Translations under genes and position numbers: made by a program
Shown: in pieces, positions 24,971 to 64,000 of the stretch
Numbering within the stretch: the stretch's first letter is position 1
How the letters are laid out: the number at the start of each line of letters is the position of its first letter
Assembly (NCBI GenBank): GCA_026874595.1
Contig: CM049308.1
Span: forward strand, 49,650,124-49,714,123
Length of the DNA: 64,000 bases
Reading direction: 5' to 3'
Source of the DNA: Sipunculus nudus
Lineage: Eukaryota; Annelida; Sipuncula; Golfingiida; Sipunculidae
Notes under the pieces: generated by a model
What the model saw: the letters and a program-made list of their open reading frames with translations, nothing else
What the model was told of the DNA's origin: nothing
Database searches by the model: none

Positions 24971-25904
24971 TGGGGTTATAGCACGATACGATCTGTTACT
25001 CTTAGAAAGGAAATTGAATAATAATATTTCCTATGGTTTTAACAAACCAATGTTCACATAATGTTGTATGTCGAAAGGCCTGTACTAAAAATACCCATTC
25101 TGGAAAGCATGAAGCACCTGTAACATCAACTGATATTTTTTGACCAGAGAGAATTGACGCATTAACAGCGGCGGTAGACATCTTGCATTTGGTGGCAGTC
25201 CTGTATAAGGCTTTAGGCCTGTGTACTATTATGTTCATATTTTAACTTCCTTGGTGCAAAATAGGGCTGAGAACAGGACAGTAATGTTTTCCAGTGGTCA
25301 AATATACAATACACATAGATGTACTGAACATTAATCAATGGATATGTTAAATCTCACAGTTGTATATGGAGTGTTATAGTCACAGTTAACTGCATGTGCA
25401 AACTATGGACTCCACATTGCGTCAGTCACTGATAAAAGCAATAGAGGAGTTCATTCTTATGGGCTATGAGTACATATATATTTTAAACTTACTTGGGTCA
25501 CAGTCAATTTACAATTGAGCATTTCACTTCTGTCACATTTTATGAAAATTGTTTGGTAATATTTTGCAGATCTCCGAGTCTATGCTTAAAGTTCTACATA
25601 AAGTGCTACAATTAACATTAAATAAAATTGTTATTTATTATTAAATGCAAGAACAAAATTAAGAAAAGGTTCTGGTAGGTCTGTCAGTCAGTGCCGGAAA
25701 TATATATATATATATATATATATATAGTTTGTGACAAGATTAAATCCTGTAAGCACATGATCATTAACATGGTACCGGTAACAGGTCATGGTAGTGTACA
25801 TATAGATGTCCAGCAGAATAACCATGACTTCACTGCATGTTGACATTTCTGTGAATATGAGGTTATATGTTTCTAATTTAAGATGTTAAATATTTATTTC
25901 AAGT
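24971..25904. other. no gene confirmed
   Basis: A minus-strand frame around 25181 begins MSTAAVNASI with a CpG-containing start but has no convincing donor. The rest is AT-rich with an (AT)n tract near 25700. Confidence 0.3.
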
Positions 25905-27273
25905 AAGGCGTAAAAAAAAAGGTCTTTGTTTCCGGTTACCCGACCGACCCTAGATTTACTGTGCGACCCTAAAATTTTTATTTGGATTCTGATTGCAAAA
26001 CCAGTAAAAGTCGAGGTTTGCGTGTGGAATTTTTAGGTGAAGTACGACTTAATTTCGACAACTTTAATCTGTCATACAGGTACAAACTACGATGTTCTGA
26101 GATCGTCACTGACAGTTCAAATTTACCCGCGAAAACGGCGTGTGAAAGGTCATATTCATAAGCGGGTTCGTCAGCTTAAAACGTATAGTAATTCGCAACA
26201 ACTTTTTTTTAATTTATAGGAAGCAGATAAATATCAAAAGTGTTCCACTGGAGAAATAAGCAGCTTCTTTCAAGCTATGAACGTGGCCTCCTCCGCGAAT
26301 GTCTGATAGCCGTGACTCGTCTGAGAACTGATTCGAGATTGTTCAAATTTGCCCTAAGCCCCGAAAATTTGCATCTTCCGTAAGGCCTCATTAATGGCCC
26401 GCTTGTATGCACGGTCGCTAGTCGGCAATATTCGGAATTCAGTGCCGTCGTCGGCTATGCAAATGAGTTGAAATGAACCAATGACATGACGTTTCGTCAC
26501 TGCATGTAACCGTGGTTACCTATTCGGGTACATATGTACCCGTATTTGTTCCGTCATTGATCACCTGAACCCGCGCTCGGGCGCTGGCAAACCGGAACCC
26601 GCGCTCGGGCGCTGGCAGGAGTAAAAACGAACGATTTAATGAACGTTGGCCGGTCATGTATCGAAAAGTTAAACGCAAATTTGGCGGTCACACGTGGAGA
26701 TCATTCATTTTTGGCGATATTTTTTTATAAAACGGCGGTAAATGATAAGAGCATATTCATTACTGCGATGTCCAATTTGACACCGGCGGATTGCCGATGT
26801 ACATTTCTTATTTTAAACAAATATACCGATGTTATAATCACTTTATATTCCCCCAGCTTAATGCGTGCGTACTACATCATGGTTCAACAGTGTCATTTCA
26901 CAATTTCTAAGGGCGAATGAATGGCCGGCCGCTCATGTTAGCCTAAGAAGGTAAACCTGTCTGATCGCCAACTTTAATTACTTGTCAGCGACCAGCTGAT
27001 CATTCCTTGAAAGTTACTTCGCTTCACTTCTTATAAGAGATTGAACAAACACCTATTTCTCCAAGAGAAAATGGTTCTAATGGGTCAATATCTGGTCATA
27101 CTGTACACGGATTGGCACAGATATGCATTAACATAATTCTATTTACCATTTTATTCTGAAAATATGTCGCATAAACTGAATAAAAAAAAATTAAAAAAAA
27201 AAAAAAAATCCCGACCTACCTACCCTATTTTTCTCTGGCATGTAATCGGAAACAAAGACTTTTTTTTAGGCCT
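25905..27273. mobile_element. 1.4-kb TIR element
   Basis: The left end has AGGCGTAAAAAAAAAGGTC followed by TTTGTTTCCGGTTAC, and the right end reads GTAATCGGAAACAAAGAC followed by a T-run and AGGCCT. AAGT lies outside both ends as a possible short TSD. The interior is GC-rich around 26280-26640, with a perfect 22-bp direct repeat (near 26569 and 26590) containing CGCGCTCGGGCGCTGG. No transposase was recognised; the 93-codon frame at 26639 has no motif. Confidence 0.6.
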
Positions 27274-27825
27274 AAGTGAATGTGTGGTCTCAGTGACATT
27301 TAGTGTGGTCTAAGTGACATTAAGTGATGTTATTATGAGTTTGCAGTCATTACCGTTACTACCAGAAACTTTGGTCTCTGCAATTATCTCCTCCCTGAAT
27401 GAGCTGAACTATAAGTATGTAACACGATATGACAGTGTGTACATATATATCTAAATGTATACTCTGTCAGTATACATTAAATTTACAAAATCTAAAGTCA
27501 GTGCCATTATATATATGAATGAACAATTACAAAACTGTTACAGAAATATGCCAGTATTTAACACCAGAGCCAATTATATGGGGCAGTGATTTGATATGAG
27601 TGGCCTATAAAATTCTGGCTTATAATTTCAGCCTGAGACTAGAACAAAACTTTAAATTCTACAGCTGCATTAATAAAAAATTACAACTCCACATTTTCCA
27701 TTTACAAACGCAGCAATAAATCTACCTAGCTCCATTTCAGTTACATTTGCCAAGATGTGTGCTTTAAGATCTGCTTTGCTTTATCATTTGATCTTTGATC
27801 ACAGTTTTTTCTTGGAATTTTGTAG

Positions 27826-27896
27826 AGGAGGAGGAAGGAGATGAAGATGAGGAAGATGAGGAACCGAGCCCAAAGAAAGTAAAGACAGGAACGTGA
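27826..27896 (+). CDS. candidate terminal exon, acidic tail plus basic NLS
   Basis: A pyrimidine-rich acceptor (TTCTTGGAATTTTGTAG) is followed by a frame encoding a Glu/Asp run, then PSPKKVKTGT and TGA. An acidic tract followed by a KKVK cluster is typical of the C-terminus of nuclear or chromatin proteins. AATAAA follows at 28083. The gene would converge on NVL. A possible upstream exon at about 27355-27421 (SLPLLPETLVSAI and on, ending at AA|GTATGT) is in the wrong phase to join directly, so an exon may be missing. The protein is not identified. Confidence 0.4.
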
Positions 27897-28082
27897 TGCA
27901 GGAGGCTGCCATCAGGGTGTTGTGTATAAATATTCAACTCACAAAAAGCAACCAGTCTGTCACTAAGATCTATAGAAGTCCCATTAATCATCCAGGGACA
28001 CTGCTGCCTAGTGATGGTACAAGTATGTGCTTGTTGGTGTGATACCTTGCAATAAGGAGTTTTTATATTTATAAATAATGGC

Positions 28083-28088
28083 AATAAA
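28083..28088 (+). terminator. poly(A) signal for plus-strand gene (candidate)
   Basis: AATAAA lies 187 bp after the TGA of the acidic terminal exon; another AATAAA lies at 28269. Confidence 0.4.
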
Positions 28089-28832
28089 GAACAACAATGG
28101 CAAGATGTCAGTGATCAGTAAATATATACACTGTCACTCTTCTGACAAAGTGATAAAAGTTCAGTTTAAATATTTGAGAATAAATAATTTACAATTTTTT
28201 TTGTTTATTTACATTTTATTTTTCCTTGCTAGGAATGTATAAAACCTTGTTTTAAAACTGTTAGTACAAATAAAATGCACTGAATGTTGTCATAAGTAGA
28301 CTGAGAAAAGAATGAGTGCTACATAAATCTTTTCTGAATGCTTGGTTAAAAAGAATTAAACACAAGGAAACTGTGGGTCATGGCCTTCAGCTAAAATTGT
28401 TTCTGAGAATATTGGCATAATATCATTGTGGTTGTGTTGACTGTGCACTTTTATGGACCACATGAAAGCTGCACTGGAGCCTCTCATGATCAAATATTTG
28501 TAAAAGTTCCAGTATTTCTACAAAGTGACTGTGATATTCATTTAAATACACCCAGGAGGAACTTATGAAACCCTGTAAATTATAGAATACTGGACATGAG
28601 CCAAAGTATAATGATAAACATTTATTTATTAACTGAAGTAAAATGTAAAAAAAAATTAAATTTCCATTTTCAAATGAGCATATACTATATTTGATAAGCA
28701 TGTCAAAATAAGCCAATTAGGTTTCACACAGTCATGTAGACTTTCAACATACACACAGACCAGACTTTATTTTAACACCCTTGCTCTCCCCTACAGGAAC
28801 AAGAATAATAACACAAGAGACAAGTGTACTTA

Positions 28833-28838
28833 TTTATT
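28833..28838 (-). terminator. poly(A) signal of NVL (candidate)
   Basis: The rc reads AATAAA about 105 nt after the NVL stop codon, implying a short 3'UTR and about 750 bp to the convergent plus-strand poly(A) signal. Confidence 0.55.
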
Positions 28839-28940
28839 ACATATTTACAAGGTGAGAAAATAAACATTGAGCATTTCTTCTGATGACAAGGTAGTTGCAG
28901 CCCCCCCCCCCCTCCTTTACAGTTGAGTGTCCTGCTGCTG

Positions 28941-58699
<29,759 letters not shown>

Positions 58700-59360
58700 C
58701 TGAAATGCACCATAACACTTACTGTTCCTGCATAATCATACATGATCAAGTGCCATAAGAATGACACTGTTCTTTTACAGTTCAATAGATTAATTATTCA
58801 CTTACCTACCAATATATACAGTTAAGTAAATCATGAATCTGATGCCAATTAAAAAGACTACATTCACAGATCTGATGTCTGTCCTGGATGGTCTGCATGT
58901 AAGGCATGCTCTGCTTTATCATGAGTTCCACAAGTGAAAAATCAATTTTCCACTGCCAGGAAAAAGCTTTAAGCCACTCATGAAATATCTATATAATTAT
59001 TATTCTATAAATAAAACTGTTGACCCAGGTTCACTTAAACAAGAGAAGAGTATTACATTTAATGGACATACCAATTTCAAAGCAATCAATAAATCCATTC
59101 CTGATCAATTTGATGTTTTGAACAAACTGCAAAGATCACTCATAGCATTTTTTATCCATATCATATTTATGGACATGCCAAGAAAAATTGGAAGAAAATT
59201 TGTGAATAATTTTAGTCATCTTAATGAAGCTAATAGTAACAATAACAAGAAAATTTGTGGAATTAATGTCCCCAGCTTTGGGTCTTGTTGTCTTACATGC
59301 ATGATAAGCAACCAAAATTATGACATGTGGAGAACATATTGAGGGCACAACTTAAAACAA

Positions 59361-60236
59361 GTGACCCATGGGTCATGACGCTCAGCTGACTGGGAAGAAA
59401 TTCGCAAAAGGAAATTTTATCATCTGAATGGTAGTATATATCCATTCAACTGAAGCATCAAACAGATTAACCAACAGGCCAAGATTGTGTCTGTATTTAT
59501 TTATCTCAAAAATAGAGAAAAAATGCGTAAACTTTAAAAAAAATACAGGTGGCTCCACCAGTCTGCAGAAACTAATAAAAACACATGGTCAATATCCATG
59601 CAACGAATCATGATGATCTATGCATTAGTTGTTTAGATACTTCAGCTTTTGTATCAAATTTTCCATTATTCTGAGGGATACTTCTGATTCCTATAGCTTG
59701 AAGGATATGGGTAACAGAGACCTAATTTCAGGTTTCCACAGACGCTTTTCATGGGTCTCTATGCATTACAAGAATAAAGATTCTAGGTCCAGTTGTTACG
59801 ATTTGTGCCCTGTTAACAGATGACCGCATATTTTAAGGTCTCAAAAATAGAATTAGAAAGAAAAAATCATAAAAAAATGGAAAAAATACAGGTGGTGCCA
59901 CCAGTCTGCAGAAATTGATGAAACACTCCATGATCAATACCTATGCAAAGAATCATGGTGATCAATGCATTAGTTGTTCAGATACTTAAGCTTTTGTATC
60001 AAATTTTCCATTTTTCTGGGGGGTACTTTGGAGCCCCATAGCTCGAAAAATATGGGTAACAGAGACTTAATTCCAGGTGTCCAAGGAGATTTTTCATGGA
60101 CCTCTCTGGATGTAAAGTTAGAAGATTCCAGGTCAAGCTGTTATGATTTGTGCCATGTAAATGGCCAGACGACCGGCCGGCCGACGGATAAAGAGTGATT
60201 GCTAAAGCCCAGATGACTTACAGTCAGCTGAGCTAA
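59361..60236. mobile_element. family B copy 5
   Basis: The left end is GTGACCCATGGGTCATGACG with CTCAGCTGACTGG. Two or three ~333-bp units follow with GGTGG(C/T)(T/G)CCACCAGTCTGCAG near 59550 and 59890. The right hairpin ends CAGTCAGCTGAGCTAAAAA. Confidence 0.75.
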
Positions 60237-61886
60237 AAAACATGACTGAAGGTCAGACAGACAGAGGGACAGACAGACAGACAAACCTAAATCAATATCC
60301 CTCACTCCTTGGTAGTGATGTTGTGCTAAGAAGACTTTGTCACAAAAACTTCTAAACAAGACTAACAGGCACACAAAATATTCTAAACAATCAATTTATA
60401 ATAGTGATCAAAAGCATATTTTACCCAAAAGCTTACAGAGACAGGTCACTGTGAGCTAAGTTTGGGTTTTTCATAGAGAATAAAGTATACCAAAAACATT
60501 CTATACAAGAACATTCTAGGTCTAACAGGTGTGATTATTGTGAACTGCTACAGGACCACCAGAAGGAAGGATGACACAATGGCCGATACCTATAGCTCAG
60601 CCTTACTGAAAGTAATGATTTTAAGCACAATATGAAAACAGAAGTATAATGATCAACATTGTCTTGTTTACCATAATAGGTAAAAAGGACTTTCATACAA
60701 GATAACACTGACTTTTTATCTGAAGAGAAAGTTTACAATATTGCTCTTAAGTCTAACTCCTAGGATTCCCAAGGCACAATGGAAATTCCATAGTTATTTG
60801 CTATATGAGAACTGCATATTAAAAAGACTTTTCCAAAAAAATATTTCCCAAAATGCCTGAATATTGGACCAATACTTTGAAAAACAAGGGACCTATGGGT
60901 CATGACGCTCAGCTGATCATGATTGAACTATAAATGTATCACCATTGTGATACTATATTTAGTCGACAAACCTTATGAATATCATGGACCTATTAGGCTA
61001 TTATAAAGGAATATAATGTAATATGCAAGTAAATCATGTATGAAATTACCTGACTGATGGATTAATATGGAGTAAATATAGTGGTTTATTTTTTATTTAT
61101 TTGGGAGCTGTTGAAAATAGCAATATATTTGAGCAAATATGAATGCAATGACAGTACACTAAGCAGTGGTAGAATGATGATAAGGCTATTTGTTGAAGGA
61201 TCTATAGTGTATAGAAGTCCGCAAGATTTCAATTTGACATATATAATGTTATTATTAACTATGCTGAAGAGTGGATTTATGAATTGTGACTGTATGACAT
61301 GATATCTCTTAGGTCTTGACAAGGTACATTATATTGATGCCCACCACATCTACATATTACACAATATTGACATAATTTCTGGCACGTACATAGGCAACAA
61401 ACAGTTATACAATATATAAAAATATGAATATATCTGATTCAACTTGTTCTCGTTTACTGAGGCTGACATTGGGATGGGGTTCGGAGAAGGAAACAGTGTG
61501 GGCAGCAAGGAGGGAGCATTCAACAGTACTTAAACACCTGGAAGGTTAAAATCTAAAATATTATGAAATGTAGATAAAGTCTGAGAGAAAGAGGTAATCT
61601 AGGCTATGGTTGGTTGATATGATCGAAGAAATTGTTGCAAATAATATTTTAAGATCTGACCTTGCGCTTTCATTGGATACCTTTTTTGACAGGCTGTTGA
61701 CAGTTCAACATTTTACACATTTGTCTAATGAGATCCAATTTTTTTAATTTAAACTTTAATTAAACTGTTTTTTCTATTTTATGATATGTATACAGTTGCT
61801 ATAAAATCCCCACTCCACAGGCGGAAGGACTTGATGGGGGGGGGAGGGGGGGGGGGGGTCACGATGGGAGTTACAACGCCTCTGTC
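60237..61886. other. repeat fragments, no gene seen
   Basis: A further family-B left end (GGGACCTATGGGTCATGACG) starts at about 60890 without a matching hairpin. A G-run lies at 61836-61857. I looked for the missing NVL N-terminal exons on minus and found none that could be supported. Confidence 0.5.
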
Positions 61887-63088
61887 TCTCTGTATATATT
61901 TTCTTCAAATTATTAAATTTTATGCTATAGCAATAGCACTATTGTTGACAGTGTGAAGGAGCAAGGACTTAGTGGGGTGGGGGAAGGGGAGGGTGGGAGT
62001 TACAATACCCTTGCATATACGTTCAGAATATGAAATTTAATTAATCAGAGCTTACAGGAAAAAAAAGTTTATTCATAATTATTAAATATTTAAAACAGGC
62101 AAGAAAGCTAGAGAAACAAAGCAAATAATTTTAATTCCCATTCTTCTGAGCCAGGAAATTATGAACAATTTTTACATAAATTCCCTTTTTTATAACATCA
62201 TTTTTTTCCAGGTTTGAAAATGTAACTATACATTTAGAGTATAACAAATATATGTGAATATTTCAGTTGATTCACATTTCTTAATTGCATCAACATATAT
62301 ATCTAATAAATTAGGTTTATAGTACCTGTCAACATAATGGGGTGGAGGGAGGAAGGGAGGCATAGGGGTGAGAGAGAGAGAAAGAGAGACAGAGAAAGAG
62401 AGCTAGAAAGAGAGAAAGGGAAAGAGAGAGGAGAAAGGCTCTCTGGTAATTACTGCCTGACCCAGCCTGACCCAGACACTCACAGAATCTCTGTATATAT
62501 TTTCTTCAAATTATTAAATTTTATGCTATAGCAATAACACTATTGTTGACAGTGCAAAGGAGCAAGGACTTAGTGGGGTGGGGGAAGGGGATGGTGGGAG
62601 TTACAATACCCTTGCATATATGTACAGGATATGAAATTTAATTAATCAGAGCTTACAGGAAAAAAAAGTTTATTCATAATTATTAAATATTTAAAACAGG
62701 CAAGAAAGCTAGAGAAACAAAGCAAATAATTTTAATTCCCATTCTTCTGAGCCAGGAAATTATGAACAATTTTTACATAAATTCCCTTTTTTATAACATC
62801 ATTTTTTTCCAGGTTTGAAAATGTAACTATACATTTAGAGTATAACATATATATGTGAATATTTCAGTTGATTCACATTTCTTAATTGCATCAACATATA
62901 TATCTAATAAATTAGGTTTATAGTACCTGTCAACATAATGGGGTGGAGGGAGGAAGGGAGGCATAGGGGTGAGAGAGAGAGAAAGAAAGAGAGAGAAAGA
63001 GAGCTAGAAAGAGAGAAAGGGAATGAGAGAGGAGAAAGGCTCTCTGGTAATTACTGCCTGACCCAGCCTGACCCAGACACTCACAGAA
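61887..63088. repeat. 601-bp tandem duplication
   Basis: 61887-62487 and 62488-63088 match at a constant offset of 601 bp from end to end with only scattered substitutions. Each contains a GA-rich tract (AGAGAGAAAGAGAG) and ends CCCAGACACTCACAGAA. It lies in or upstream of the NVL 5' region. Confidence 0.92.
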
Positions 63089-64000
63089 GCAGTAGGCAAG
63101 GAGTGAAGGTGTTATGTAACAACCTGGAACACTGTTAACCAATGACTTGATGTAAACATTCAAGACATGGTGCTATAAATATGGGTCACTGTGCTCAGCT
63201 GAAGTTGGCCTTGAAGGTAAAAATCTAAAATAATAATGGAGATCAAGTCTAAGATGAAAAGGTAATATATGCCATGGCTGGTTGACATGATTGGTTTGCA
63301 TTGATGAGTGAGAAATTGTTGCAAATAATATTTTGTGACCAAACCATGCATTCTCTAATGTCAAAATTGAAGCATGTGAGCAGTTTGTGAACATAAGATG
63401 TATATTATTACCATGATCATTGGCTGGCTTTTGGACAGTTTGTTGACAGTTCAGTAGTTTACATATTTGCTCAATTGGATCTATTTTACATAATATATAT
63501 TATTAAATATATGTATTTTTATTTTATAAAATGTATACAGTTGAAATATAACTGATGTCTCCAGTCCCCAGATGCAAGAACCTGGTGGTGGTGGTTGGGG
63601 GGGGGGGGGGGGGAGGGCTGGAATGATGGGAGTTACAACATCTCTGTATTAACATAGTGTATATACAATAGGATTTCCACTTAATTCAACAATACTTACA
63701 GGATTAAATAGTCCATTCATAATTACATAATATTTAAAAAAGGACAGACAGACTGTTAGACAAACAAAGCTGATAATATATTTTAATATTTTAAAGTTTT
63801 TCATCTGCAATATTACACATCTGAATACATAAGTTGCTTTCAAATTTCAGACTTTAATGGCTTAAATCCATACACATACAGCATATGAAAGTTATTTCAA
63901 CAGTGCTTAAAGGAAAAATTTCATAATTAGTATATATATTTAATGATAATTGAGAGGTGATGGACAGACAAGAGCTGATCACTTTATGTTCCATTCTCCT
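63089..64000. other. family-B fragment and AT-rich DNA, no gene seen
   Basis: ATGGGTCACTGTGCTCAGCTG at 63181 (20-base core) begins a diverged copy of the 43841/45802 block that runs to about 63540; a G-run lies at 63597-63613. Confidence 0.5.

Noticed and set aside
25002-25238. Minus-strand frame with MSTAAVNASI start resembling a first exon
   Set aside because: The only candidate donor (ACAG|GTGCTT) is weak and no further exon or family match was found.
26639-26920. 93-codon frame inside the 1.4-kb TIR element
   Set aside because: It has no motif of any transposase or host family. The GC-rich setting alone explains the open frame.
27764-28084. Minus-strand frame with a long serine run
   Set aside because: It is the antisense of the Glu/Asp-coding purine tract on plus, which has the better acceptor and stop.
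58730-58990. Exon-like stretch upstream of the first NVL exon found (CTGGCAG|TGG ... GGTAG|GTAAGT on minus)
   Set aside because: The frame ends in a stop at the donor, and the residues do not resemble the NVL N-terminus.
62930-63163. Minus-strand frame rich in Leu/Ser in the 601-bp duplication
   Set aside because: It is a translation of a GA-rich tract and is duplicated with it. It has no match to the NVL N-terminus.

Overview
The window is nuclear DNA from an animal, most likely a marine mollusc and probably a bivalve. Evidence: split genes with GT-AG introns, AT-rich DNA with long (AT)n, (CT)n and poly-G tracts, and dense repeats with tandem-repeat cores between hairpin ends, the layout of bivalve 'pearl'/HINE-type Helitron relatives. 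The species cannot be named from sequence alone.

The one gene I can read with high confidence is NVL (nuclear VCP-like AAA ATPase, a ribosome-biogenesis factor), on the minus strand from the stop codon at 28,941 up to at least 58,699. Sixteen coding exons were placed by splice site, reading phase and motif. They give 759 codons covering D1, a long repeat-rich linker, D2 and the C-terminus. The N-terminal exons and promoter were not found and probably lie beyond 64,000. The introns carry most of the repeats: a 14.2-kb intron (42,067-56,273) with nested transposons, a 3.4-kb TTAA-flanked element, and two minisatellites. One intron has a GC-AG boundary.

Other genes are small or partial: a complete 82-codon ORF (14,291-14,539, +) with weak resemblance to the KEOPS subunit GON7, a possible first coding exon of a ZSWIM3/FAR1-like gene (17,032-17,121, -), and a terminal exon with an acidic tail (27,826-27,896, +) that would converge on NVL.

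Layout: 1-1,720 local duplication broken by a Helitron-like element; 3.5-6.1 kb family-B element; 6.2-9.7 kb and 20.4-24.8 kb, two arms of a large inverted duplication; 10.4-12.5 kb third family-A copy; 13-20 kb microsatellites, the small ORF, phased palindromes and short TIR elements; 25.9-27.3 kb TIR element; 28.8-58.7 kb NVL; 59.3-64 kb more repeats including a 601-bp tandem duplication.

The strongest non-gene signal is the 12-bp perfect palindrome GGTGGCGCCACC. It recurs with 149/130-bp alternating spacing in six copies of one Helitron-like family (A) and with about 333-bp spacing in a second family (B) whose flanking sequence is different. Family A inserts between A and T without target duplication, shown by an empty-site copy of the target within the window.
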